Counted from the stretch's first letter, positions 1 through 6,193 are shown. The stretch: DNA of 6,193 nucleotides from Eubacterium sp. (GCA_021442545.1 JABUSX010000157.1:1-6193); one strand, 5' to 3'. Translations and numbers: made by a program. Notes: a model not told the origin generated them from the letters alone.

Positions 1-363
1 AATGAAGTTTGGATCGCGGCAAAACGAGCATCAAAAAAGCATCTTTGTGAAACAGAGAGAATTAAAGAACTGACGGCAGACATCCGGGGAAGAATGGAAT
101 GTATTCGCGGCGGTCATCCGGAATTGTACGGAATTCTTGAACTGTACCGGATCGAGAATGATCTGCAGTACCTTTTCGATCAGATGCAGACTGCACATAA
201 GACGGCAGAACGAAACGCTTTTTATTTTGATTCCCTGTATCAGTATCGTACACAGAATCCTGGGACGATGGTGTCGTTTTCAGAAATGTTCACGTGCCGG
301 CGTGCAGTTGCGGATGCGGGGAAAAAGCCCTACCGTGTCTGTTCCGCAAACCGAAAAGAATAA
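1..363 (+). CDS. C-terminal part of an unrecognised protein (5' end outside window)
   Basis: An open frame runs from the first base to a TAA at 361-363 and gives 120 residues, so the gene starts upstream of the window. An in-frame ATG at 94 is probably internal, because the frame stays open and protein-like before it and no Shine-Dalgarno sequence precedes it. The first roughly 85 residues look helical and charged (many K, R, E and Q, with regularly spaced L, I and Y), as in a helical-bundle or coiled-coil-like segment. The end is basic and has two cysteines (TCRRAV and YRVCSA). No signal peptide, membrane segment or catalytic motif is visible. I do not recognise the family and assign no function. 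The next gene starts 45 bases downstream with no terminator hairpin between, so read-through into the channel gene is possible. That this is a real coding frame rests on its full-length openness and codon use like the neighbouring genes. Confidence 0.6.
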   Translation, partial: NEVWIAAKRASKKHLCETERIKELTADIRGRMECIRGGHPELYGILELYRIENDLQYLFDQMQTAHKTAERNAFYFDSLYQYRTQNPGTMVSFSEMFTCRRAVADAGKKPYRVCSANRKE

Positions 364-408
364 TATTTTGTGATAGCAATTCACGTGCTCTTTTAGTAAA
401 ATAATAAA

Positions 409-1614
409 ATGAATACTTCGTGGAACGCAAAACGGAAGCGTTTGTTCGAGATCATTAATATTGGCGCGGGAGACGACCCTGTCAGCAGAGCATATGATAT
501 TATTATGTCCTGTCTGGTGGTTTTGTATCTTGTGATCAGCATTCTGGAAACGTTTGACAGCATTCTTCTGCGGTTTGGTCATGTTTTCGCCGTATTGGAA
601 GTTATTCTGGTAATCGTTTTTACCGTTGATTACATACTGCGCATCTTTACGGCCAAATATCTGTATCCGACAAAAAGTGAAGGGGAAGCCATTTTCCGGT
701 ATATCTTCTCCTTTTCCGGAATCGTAGATCTTCTGTCATTCCTTCCGTATTATCTTCCTGTCTTTTTCCCGGCAGGATGGATCGCGTTCCGTATGATCCG
801 GGTCGTACGTATCTTCCGTCTGTTTCGGGTCAACGCGTATTACGATTCTCTGAACGTGATCACGGAGGTTCTGTCATCCAAGAGGCAGCAGCTGATTTCA
901 TCAGTCGTTATCGTACTGATCCTGATGCTGGCCGCTTCCCTTTGTATGTATTCCGTTGAACATGAGGCACAGCCTCAGACCTTTAAGGATGCATTTTCCG
1001 GTATCTGGTGGTCGGCTTCAACCTTGCTTACAGTGGGATACGGGGATATTTATCCGGTGACGGTTCTCGGCAAAATACTGGGGATCATTATAACCTTTCT
1101 GGGCGTCGGGATGGTTGCGATTCCGACAGGTATTATTTCGGCCGGCTTTGTTGAACAATATGCCGAAATGAAAAAACGGAGCGAATATCTGAAAGAAGCA
1201 GATGTCCTTTTTGTAAAGGTGAAGCTCAGAGAGAAGGATCCCTGGATCGGCAAACGCATAATGGAACTGATGCTTCCACACGGACTGATTACAGCAGCTA
1301 TTCTTCGGGATGGAAGTTCGATCGTTCCGCGCGGAAATGTTATGCTGAATCAGGGTGATGTTATTGTGCTCGGTGCAGAACCCACCTCAGACGGAGAGGA
1401 GATCGACCTTAAGGAGATCGTCCTGAGTGCAAAAAGTCCCTGGGTCGGCTGCCGTGTACAGGATCTGGATATATCCAGAAAAACACTGGTCGTGATGATC
1501 AGAAGGGGAGATGATGTGATCATTCCGCGTGGTCATCACGTATTTGAAGCCGGAGATCATGTGTATCTGTACACGGAAAAACGTTTTCGGAATTCGGAAA
1601 AGATCGAAGTCTGA
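409..1614 (+). CDS. Voltage-sensor-type potassium channel with two TrkA-C (RCK_C) domains
   Basis: A 401-residue inner-membrane potassium channel of the voltage-gated ion channel superfamily. Six membrane segments can be placed: S1 about 28-47, S2 60-80, S3 98-118, S4 124-141, S5 160-182 and S6 219-247. S4 carries arginines every third residue (R128, R131, R134, R137, R140), the voltage-sensor pattern. The pore helix (WWSASTLL) leads into the potassium selectivity filter TVGYGD at 208-213. The cytoplasmic tail holds two similar modules, about 264-324 and 333-390, each with a 'PW[IV]G' turn, an 'I[VI]PRG' strand and a '[QA]GD' turn. These match TrkA-C/RCK_C regulatory domains, which in other channels bind small ligands such as nucleotides or ions. 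No Rossmann-type RCK_N domain (GxGxxG) is seen between S6 and the first module. The ATG at 409 is the only start that keeps the N-terminal segment before S1, but it has no clear Shine-Dalgarno sequence; a TTG at 442 is a weak alternative. Channel identity is firm. Gating by voltage and by ligand is inference. Confidence 0.93.
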   Translation: MNTSWNAKRKRLFEIINIGAGDDPVSRAYDIIMSCLVVLYLVISILETFDSILLRFGHVFAVLEVILVIVFTVDYILRIFTAKYLYPTKSEGEAIFRYIFSFSGIVDLLSFLPYYLPVFFPAGWIAFRMIRVVRIFRLFRVNAYYDSLNVITEVLSSKRQQLISSVVIVLILMLAASLCMYSVEHEAQPQTFKDAFSGIWWSASTLLTVGYGDIYPVTVLGKILGIIITFLGVGMVAIPTGIISAGFVEQYAEMKKRSEYLKEADVLFVKVKLREKDPWIGKRIMELMLPHGLITAAILRDGSSIVPRGNVMLNQGDVIVLGAEPTSDGEEIDLKEIVLSAKSPWVGCRVQDLDISRKTLVVMIRRGDDVIIPRGHHVFEAGDHVYLYTEKRFRNSEKIEV

Positions 1615-1719
1615 GAAACGGATTACGGTGCTGCGGATACGAAAAGCCGGGTCATTGAGACAGAAGCGGTTCTGTGAAGATACAGGATCGAGATCTGAAT
1701 AATGAAAATGAGTTGCTAC

Positions 1720-1724
1720 AGGAG
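1720..1724 (+). promoter_or_regulatory. Shine-Dalgarno AGGAG favouring the ATG start at 1737
   Basis: AGGAG lies 12 bases before an in-frame ATG at 1737, a slightly long but workable spacing. The upstream GTG at 1674 in the same frame has no comparable site and overlaps a small hairpin (CAGAA-GCGG-TTCTG, 1661-1674). This favours 1737 as the start of the PH-like membrane protein, but not decisively. Confidence 0.45.
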
Positions 1725-1736
1725 AACAAAGATATT

Positions 1737-2567
1737 ATGGAAATGATTACACAAACTATATCGACATGGTGCGGCATTATTGTTCTGCTGGTCATTGCCA
1801 TCATTGGGGTGATCTGCTCTCTGATCGGAGCTGCGACACGTGAGGAAAAGATGCTGACAGATCCGGATGAGGAACATTATGTCATGAAACGTCCCGTTTC
1901 ACAGCTGCTGAGTCCGCTGATTATTCTGGTGATCGGAGTTATACTGCAGTTCGTTCTGGATATCATCGGAGAAAAGTTTCTGTATTCATTACCCTGGCTT
2001 CCCATCGTTGTAAAACTGGCAGCGGCTGTCATTTTCGGATTTTTGTTCTGGAACGGGTTCGCACATGTGATCAGACGCAGGATCTTTGTAAGCGGAAATG
2101 CAATCTATGTAACACCGGTTTTCGGTTCCATTTTTCAGACGAGCTTTTCGCAGATCCGTACCGTGGCCAATAAGGTCGTCCGGGGCGGCATCATCGGAAA
2201 AAAGATCCGCACAAAAGAAGGAAACCGGTTTGAAGCATTGAACTCCATGAACAACTATGATATCTTCTGCAGACAGCTGGATGAAAGAGTGGAACTGCCG
2301 GATCTGACAAAAAGATTGTTCGGCAGACTCGGAAGGAAAAAAGAAGAGGTGCCGGAAGGGATTCTGATCGGAAGTGTGAGTGAAGTAACGGAAGATTTCA
2401 GCATGCCCGGCAGAAGAATCGAAGAGGTGCCGGAAGAGACTATGATCGGAAGTACAGAAGAAGCATCGGATGATTTCAGCGTATCCGGTGAAAAAAATGA
2501 AGATATACAGGAAGAAACTCCGAACACAGCACTGGAGGAAACTCCGGAAGAATCCGGCAGAAATTGA
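1737..2567 (+). CDS. Three-TM membrane protein with PH-like domain and acidic repeat tail
   Basis: From the ATG at 1737 the product has 276 residues; a GTG at 1674 would add 21 polar residues. Three membrane segments are visible at about 12-33, 57-77 and 86-112. A short basic stretch (IRRRIF) follows, then a beta-rich region at about 114-185. That region has the pattern of bacterial PH-like (bPH) domains: 'VSGNAIYVTPVFG', 'FSQIRTV', then a glycine-rich turn and '...FEALNSMNNYDIFCRQL'. The assignment is by pattern, and the exact family is not certain. After a basic linker (KRLFGRLGRKK) the tail from residue 203 is strongly acidic and contains a 26-residue tandem repeat. Enzyme motifs are absent, so a scaffold, sensor or membrane-organising role is only a guess. 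The gene follows the potassium channel by 122 bases on the same strand with no clear terminator, so co-transcription is possible. The upstream ORF and potA do not overlap it. Confidence 0.8.
   Translation: MEMITQTISTWCGIIVLLVIAIIGVICSLIGAATREEKMLTDPDEEHYVMKRPVSQLLSPLIILVIGVILQFVLDIIGEKFLYSLPWLPIVVKLAAAVIFGFLFWNGFAHVIRRRIFVSGNAIYVTPVFGSIFQTSFSQIRTVANKVVRGGIIGKKIRTKEGNRFEALNSMNNYDIFCRQLDERVELPDLTKRLFGRLGRKKEEVPEGILIGSVSEVTEDFSMPGRRIEEVPEETMIGSTEEASDDFSVSGEKNEDIQEETPNTALEETPEESGRN
2343..2498 (+). repeat. Two 78-base in-frame tandem repeats (26 residues each)
   Basis: Copy 1 spans 2343-2420 and copy 2 spans 2421-2498, directly adjacent and in frame. By my hand count 57 of 78 bases and 13 of 26 residues match; both begin EEVPE and keep IGS, an E, then DFS and G at the same places. 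A decayed third copy seems to follow at 2499-2540 (EDIQEETPNTALEE), which aligns with the first half of copy 2. The repeats encode the acidic C-terminal tail of the PH-like membrane protein and probably arose by internal duplication. Confidence 0.85.
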
Positions 2568-2662
2568 GTTAAGCCGGACGTGAAACCGGAAAGACAGAAA
2601 ATCCGGCTATGATGAAAAATGCTGTGCAGAAAAAGGGAATTTCGTTTGAGTAACCTGTTGTA

Positions 2663-2693
2663 TTGTTTCAGATAAGGATAACCTGTATACAGG
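2663..2693 (+). promoter_or_regulatory. Candidate potA promoter overlapped by a 12-base palindrome
   Basis: A TTGTTT (2663-2668), a 17-base gap and TATACA (2686-2691) form a weak sigma-A-like promoter ending about 20 bases before potA. The -10 part lies inside the perfect palindrome CCTGTATACAGG (2682-2693). The octamer TAACCTGT also occurs twice, at 2651-2658 and 2679-2686. A palindrome across a -10 box is a common operator layout, so repression of potA is a reasonable guess. The hexamers are poor matches to consensus and no regulator is identified. Confidence 0.3.
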
Positions 2694-2711
2694 ACGCGGC
2701 AGAAAGAAAGG

Positions 2712-3791
2712 GTGTGGGAATTGAAAGACAAACTGATTGAGATGGTGGATATCTCGAAATCTTTTGATGGGACGAGAGTACTGGATGAAATTGATCTGTA
2801 TATTCGTGAGAATGAGTTCGTAACACTTCTCGGTCCGAGCGGATGCGGAAAAACGACGATGCTTCGTATTCTCGGAGGCTTTGAAAAGCCGGATACAGGA
2901 AAAGTGCTGTTCGACGGAAAAGATATTACAGATCTGCCTGCCAACAAAAGGCAGCTGAACACGGTTTTTCAGAGATATACATTGTTTCCTCACATGACGG
3001 TGGAGGAAAACATTGCATTTGGACTGAAGATACGAAAAAAAACCCGTACATATATAGATGATAAGATCAAATATGCGTTGAAGCTGGTTAATCTGGACGG
3101 ATACGAAAAACGGTATCCGGATTCGCTTTCGGGCGGGCAGCAGCAGCGTATTGCCATCGCAAGAGCTATTGTAAATGAACCGAAGGTTCTCCTGCTTGAT
3201 GAACCGCTTTCTGCGCTGGATCTCAAGCTCAGGCAGGATATGCAGTATGAGCTCATGCGGCTGAAAGAAGAACTGGGCATTACCTTTGTCTATGTCACAC
3301 ATGATCAGGTAGAGGCACTGACCATGTCGGATACCGTTGTGGTTATGAACCAGGGCTATATCCAGCAGATCGGAACACCGGAGCATATTTATAATGAGCC
3401 GGAGAATGCGTTTGTAGCTGACTTTATCGGTGACAGTAATCTTTTCGGCGGCATTATGATCGAAGATAAGCTGGTTTCGATCAATGACCAGCGATTTGTC
3501 TGTGTGGATACAGGCTTCGGAAACAATAAACCGGTTGACGTCGTCATCCGTCCGGAGGATGTGGAACTGGTACCGCCGGGAGAAGGCGTTGTGGACGGAA
3601 TCGTAACAAGCCTGATATTCAAAGGCGTGCATTATGAAATGGATGTGGATGCCTGCGGACTGGAATGGCTTGTACACAGCACAAAAGGGTTTGAAGAAGG
3701 AACCAGGGTCGGACTGAAGATCGATCCCTTCAATATTCAGATCATGAACAAGCCGGAATACGACGACGAAAAGATGATCGTGGAAGAGTAA
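2712..3791 (+). CDS. potA: Spermidine/putrescine ABC importer ATP-binding protein PotA
   Basis: A 359-residue cytoplasmic ATPase that powers polyamine import with the PotB/PotC permease and PotD. All ABC nucleotide-binding motifs are present: Walker A GPSGCGKTT (41-49), Q-loop Q87 in VFQRYTLFPH, signature LSGGQQQR (139-146), Walker B VLLLDEP (159-165), D-loop SALD (167-170) and H-loop H197. The C-terminal part, about 278-341 (VIRPEDVEL onward), is the TOBE-type domain of the PotA/MalK/CysA importer group. Length fits PotA. The start is uncertain: GTG at 2712 gives the longest frame, while TTG at 2721 has GGG-rich sequence about 8 bases upstream and would remove three residues; neither affects the domains. 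PotA is assigned over other importer ATPases because potB, potC and potD lie just downstream on the opposite strand. The gene is 144 bases past the PH-like protein and convergent to potBCD, and it ends before a strong terminator. Confidence 0.93.
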   Translation: MWELKDKLIEMVDISKSFDGTRVLDEIDLYIRENEFVTLLGPSGCGKTTMLRILGGFEKPDTGKVLFDGKDITDLPANKRQLNTVFQRYTLFPHMTVEENIAFGLKIRKKTRTYIDDKIKYALKLVNLDGYEKRYPDSLSGGQQQRIAIARAIVNEPKVLLLDEPLSALDLKLRQDMQYELMRLKEELGITFVYVTHDQVEALTMSDTVVVMNQGYIQQIGTPEHIYNEPENAFVADFIGDSNLFGGIMIEDKLVSINDQRFVCVDTGFGNNKPVDVVIRPEDVELVPPGEGVVDGIVTSLIFKGVHYEMDVDACGLEWLVHSTKGFEEGTRVGLKIDPFNIQIMNKPEYDDEKMIVEE

Positions 3792-3800
3792 TGCAGCAAC

Positions 3801-3834
3801 AAATGACCCGCCCGTTAAACGGGCGGGTCATTTT
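3801..3834. terminator. Bidirectional intrinsic terminator between potA and potD
   Basis: A 14-bp perfect stem, AAATGACCCGCCCG (3801-3814) with its complement at 3820-3833, encloses the loop TTAAA. It starts 9 bases after the potA stop. The plus side continues into a short T run (ATTTT, 3830-3834), and read on the minus strand the stem ends in ATTTGTTG. It can therefore stop potA transcripts and catch minus-strand potBCD transcripts. Confidence 0.88.
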
Positions 3835-3862
3835 GCGTGTTCAGCAGTTTTTCAGGCGTCAG

Positions 3863-3888
3863 GCCGGGAAAAATTTTCCGGCAGTTTT
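3863..3888. terminator. Second, weaker hairpin downstream of potD
   Basis: GCCGG (3863-3867) pairs with CCGGC (3878-3882), and an inner A/T helix continues the stem past one bulged G. On the plus strand AGTTTTATTC follows, a T-rich tail that could back up the first terminator. On the minus strand it is the first hairpin met after the potD stop, 13 bases on, but the tail there is not T-rich. Its role is likely but secondary. Confidence 0.45.
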
Positions 3889-3895
3889 ATTCATC

Positions 3896-5020
3896 TCATG
3901 AAGATTTTAAACGCAGCCACAGATCGCTGTAATACTGGTCCATTTCTTCGCCGAGCCAGTTGAATGCTTCCAGCTCAGGCATCTCATCCATATCCGGGAA
4001 GATTTCTTCCGACTCCAGAACGTATTCGTCTTCAATGTAGTCACGGGCCCCGTTGTTGGGAGTGGAATAGGTCAGATATTCACAGTTAAGCGCTGCGATA
4101 TCCGGACGGCACATAAAATCAATAAAAGCGTGTGCGTTTTCAACATGACGCGCGTTTGCCGGAATGACCCAGGAGTCAAGCCATATATTGGTTCCTTCTT
4201 CCGGAATCGAAAAAGCGAGGTCTTCGTTTGCATCGATCATCCAGAGTGCTTCACCGGAATAAACAACGCCGAGGGCGGCTTCTCCGGAGACCAGTTTATC
4301 ACGTGCTTCATCGATGACATAAGCCTGCACGAGTTCTTTCTGGTCAATAAGTTCATTTAAGGCGTCTTCAAGCTCATCCTTGTCTGTTGTATTCATGGAA
4401 TAGCCAAGCCGCTTGAGGGTGATTCCGAAGGTATCCCGAACCGATTCCTGCATCAGGATCTCATCCTTCCAGACCGGATCCCAGAGAATATCCCAGGTGT
4501 CAGGCTCTTCTTCCAGAATTGTGGTATTGTACATGATCCCGATCGTACCCCAGGAATAGGGGATTGAATAAATGTTGCCGGGATCATAACTTTCGGAAAA
4601 CTGCAGGTATTCTTTATCTATATATTCAGCTGCTGTCGGCAGAAGATCCTGCTGCAGCGGCTGAAGCAGATCATTATTTATCATTTTGGAGATCATATAG
4701 TCCGAAGGACAGATTACATCATATTCGGCGGCACCGGAGGCAACCTTCGGATACATGTCCTCATTCGTATCGTATTCGTCAACCACGACTTCGATACCTG
4801 TTTCTTCTGTGAACATGTCGTAGACATCCGGATCTGCATAGTCTCCGAAATTATAAACATAGACAACATTTTCATCTTCTGTTTCTTCTTTGCCGCATCC
4901 GGAAAAAACGAGGACCGGAAGACAGAGCAGCGCAAGAAAGAAAAACAGAATCTGCTTTCTTTTTCCGGGCTTTGCAAGTCTTCCCGCAGAGGTATGATTT
5001 TTCATTCTATTTTCAGACAT
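3896..5020 (-). CDS. potD: Polyamine-binding lipoprotein PotD (spermidine/putrescine ABC importer)
   Basis: A 374-residue substrate-binding protein that captures spermidine or putrescine outside the membrane and hands it to PotB/PotC. The N-terminus has a long basic region (to about 22), a hydrophobic stretch (23-39) and a lipobox FSGC with C42 as the likely lipid-modified residue. The mature part follows the PotD/PotF fold: NFGDY (57-61), PSDYMISKM (105-113), SIPYSWG (152-158), LGYSMNTT (205-212), IWLDSWVIPANA (279-290) and YSTPN (318-322). Compared from memory with E. coli PotD, the pocket keeps Y61, W280, D282 and Y318, with F58 and Y254 in place of two tryptophans and S193/D196 near two acidic positions. 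It therefore probably binds a polyamine, but whether putrescine or spermidine is preferred cannot be told. The ATG at 5020 overlaps the end of potC by 8 bases and has GGAG 10 bases upstream; an ATG at 5005 has a weaker site. Confidence 0.93.
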   Translation of the reverse strand: MSENRMKNHTSAGRLAKPGKRKQILFFFLALLCLPVLVFSGCGKEETEDENVVYVYNFGDYADPDVYDMFTEETGIEVVVDEYDTNEDMYPKVASGAAEYDVICPSDYMISKMINNDLLQPLQQDLLPTAAEYIDKEYLQFSESYDPGNIYSIPYSWGTIGIMYNTTILEEEPDTWDILWDPVWKDEILMQESVRDTFGITLKRLGYSMNTTDKDELEDALNELIDQKELVQAYVIDEARDKLVSGEAALGVVYSGEALWMIDANEDLAFSIPEEGTNIWLDSWVIPANARHVENAHAFIDFMCRPDIAALNCEYLTYSTPNNGARDYIEDEYVLESEEIFPDMDEMPELEAFNWLGEEMDQYYSDLWLRLKSS

Positions 5021-5807
5021 TGCGCAGCGACTCCTGTAAAGCTTTGGATGTATGAGAATTCAGTTTCAGCAGAAGCACAAGAACCAGTATTGCAATCATG
5101 AACAGCGTGAAGAGAGCATACATTTCAGGATGAATGCCAAGCTTCAGCTCTGCATAAAGCTTTGTGGGAAGTGTGTCAAAACCGCTTCCTTTGGTAAAGT
5201 GCGTGATGATGAAATCGTCAAGAGACATGGTAAAGGCCAGAATCAGACCGGCTATGATACCCGGCCGGAGATCCGGCAGTACAATTTTGAAAAAGGCATA
5301 GGGACCGGAGGCGCCGAGATCTACGGCTGCTTCGTAATGACTGATGTTAAAGGTGGACAGCCGCGGCATGACACATAGCATCACATACGGAATGTTGAAA
5401 GTGATATGTGCAAGAAGAACGGATCCCGTTCCGAAACGCAGACCAAAGCTCAGGAAGAGCAGCATAAAAGAGATACCGGTCACGATATCGGCGTTCAGCA
5501 TAGGAATGTTCGAAATGGCCATGAAAACAGAACGTTTTCTCTTTTTCATATGAAGAAGAGCCAGACATGCGGGGATGGCGATCAGAGTGGCGATCACAGC
5601 AGAAAGAATTCCGATCACAATGGAATTGCGGAATGCAAGAAGAATGCCTTCGTCCTGAAACAAGGAAACATACCATTCAGTGGTGAACCCGGCCCATGTA
5701 CCGCGGTAACGGCTTGCATTGAAGGACTGCACCAGAATAACGGCCGCGGGAACATACAGGAAAAACAGAATCAGACCGATATAGGCATTCTTGAAAAATT
5801 TCCGCAT
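5013..5807 (-). CDS. potC: Spermidine/putrescine ABC importer permease PotC
   Basis: A 264-residue integral membrane subunit, the usual PotC length, that pairs with PotB to form the polyamine channel. Membrane segments are visible at about 8-28, 61-85, 95-120, 130-150, 182-202 and 228-249. The cytoplasmic coupling loop carries the importer EAA motif: EAA at 159-161, G165, I175 and LP at 177-178, which docks on the ATPase. MSLDDFI (194-200) after it is typical of PotC-type permeases. The ATG shares one base with the potB stop (TGATG), and AAGGAGG sits 10 bases upstream, an ideal Shine-Dalgarno site inside the end of potB. The 3' end overlaps potD by 8 bases. These overlaps point to one transcript with coupled translation. 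Confidence 0.94.
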   Translation of the reverse strand: MRKFFKNAYIGLILFFLYVPAAVILVQSFNASRYRGTWAGFTTEWYVSLFQDEGILLAFRNSIVIGILSAVIATLIAIPACLALLHMKKRKRSVFMAISNIPMLNADIVTGISFMLLFLSFGLRFGTGSVLLAHITFNIPYVMLCVMPRLSTFNISHYEAAVDLGASGPYAFFKIVLPDLRPGIIAGLILAFTMSLDDFIITHFTKGSGFDTLPTKLYAELKLGIHPEMYALFTLFMIAILVLVLLLKLNSHTSKALQESLRNV

Positions 5808-6193
5808 CAGGGAACAACCTCCTTGGATCGACGTTCAGCCAGAGCCTGAAGCCCCATATTCAGCAGGATGAAGAGCATCAGGATAATAGAAAGACCGCTT
5901 CCGACATTCCAGTCGTAAGCGCTGATGAATTCCTGTTCAATGATATTACCGATCAGAAGAACCTTATTGCCGCCCAGAAGGGCACTGATTGCAAAAGTCG
6001 TCAGCGAGGGGATAAAGACCAGCGTGATACCGCTGACCAGACCCGGAACCGAAAGAGGGAAGATGATTCTCGTAAGGACCTGCGAGCGGGATGCGCCCAG
6101 GTCTTCCGCACTTTCGATCAGATGACGATCGATCCTGTTCAGAGAATTATAAAGAGCAAGGATCATATAAGGAAGATAATTGTACTGTTGTAA
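5807..6193 (-). CDS. potB: Spermidine/putrescine ABC importer permease PotB (partial, N-terminus outside window)
   Basis: The frame is open to the window edge and yields the last 128 residues; an internal ATG at 6166 is not the true start, because LQQYNYLPY before it continues the conserved permease sequence. The EAA coupling loop is present at fragment residues 27-46: ESA, then G33, I43 and P46, with serine in place of the first alanine. The following PSLTTFAISALLGG (62-75) resembles the PotB-family pattern in which PSL and LLGG are conserved. Two membrane segments follow or flank it, at about 48-70 and 100-117. The family's usual length is near 270-290 residues, so roughly half of the gene is missing. 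It is the first pot gene seen in the minus-strand operon; its promoter and any further upstream gene lie outside. Confidence 0.92.
   Translation of the reverse strand, partial: LQQYNYLPYMILALYNSLNRIDRHLIESAEDLGASRSQVLTRIIFPLSVPGLVSGITLVFIPSLTTFAISALLGGNKVLLIGNIIEQEFISAYDWNVGSGLSIILMLFILLNMGLQALAERRSKEVVP

Noticed and set aside
137..373. A 78-codon plus-strand open frame overlapping the first partial gene
   Set aside because: It is out of frame with the longer frame that is open from the window start, has a composition rich in C, R and I, and lacks a ribosome binding site.
1661..1674. Small hairpin CAGAA-GCGG-TTCTG between channel and PH-like gene
   Set aside because: A 5-bp stem is expected by chance and has no T run; it is used only as weak evidence against the GTG start at 1674.
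2572..2608. Inverted repeat AGCCGGA / TCCGGCT after the PH-like gene, a possible terminator
   Set aside because: The stem is only 7 bp, the loop is 23 bases and no T run follows, so it does not look like an intrinsic terminator.
2255..2962. A 235-codon minus-strand open frame opposite the PH-like gene tail and the start of potA
   Set aside because: The serine-rich translation is what antisense of the acidic repeat (GAA/GGA codons) would give, and it spans two plus-strand genes.
2607..3677. A 356-codon open frame on the minus strand opposite potA
   Set aside because: It lies antisense to a complete ABC ATPase with all motifs, and its translation is rich in H, C, F and R with no recognisable domain; it is a shadow frame.
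5406..5849. A 147-codon plus-strand open frame inside potC
   Set aside because: It is antisense to the permease, with low-complexity polar composition and no membrane or enzyme motif.

Overview
The window looks like chromosomal DNA of a mid-GC Gram-positive bacterium, most likely a Bacillota/Clostridia (Lachnospiraceae-like) organism. The reasons are a substrate-binding protein made as a lipoprotein (lipobox cysteine after a basic, hydrophobic leader), a strong AAGGAGG ribosome binding site before potC, and protein sequences that read like clostridial Pot proteins. The taxonomic call is inference from style, not from a marker gene.

Left half, plus strand: the 3' end of an unrecognised gene (1-363); a six-transmembrane, voltage-sensor-type potassium channel with two C-terminal TrkA-C/RCK_C modules (409-1614); a membrane protein with a bacterial PH-like domain and an acidic tail built from a 26-residue tandem repeat (about 1737-2567); and potA, the ATPase of a spermidine/putrescine ABC importer (2712-3791). 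A 12-base perfect palindrome overlaps a candidate promoter just upstream of potA, so potA may have its own promoter.

Right half, minus strand: potB (cut off by the window end), potC and potD form a tightly packed operon. The potB stop and potC start share one base, and potC and potD overlap by 8 bases. This operon runs towards potA. The two transcription units meet in a gap of about 100 bases that holds a strong GC-rich hairpin able to end transcription in both directions, plus a second weaker hairpin.

Together potA, potB, potC and potD supply every part of a polyamine importer: two ATPase subunits from PotA, the permease pair PotB/PotC, and the lipid-anchored binding protein PotD. What is unusual is that potA is convergent to potBCD instead of leading a potABCD operon. 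I see no RNA gene, CRISPR array, insertion sequence, phage gene or origin. I found no clear evidence of an entirely new system; the points most worth a second look are the channel's domain layout, the repeat tail of the PH-like protein, and the split pot locus.
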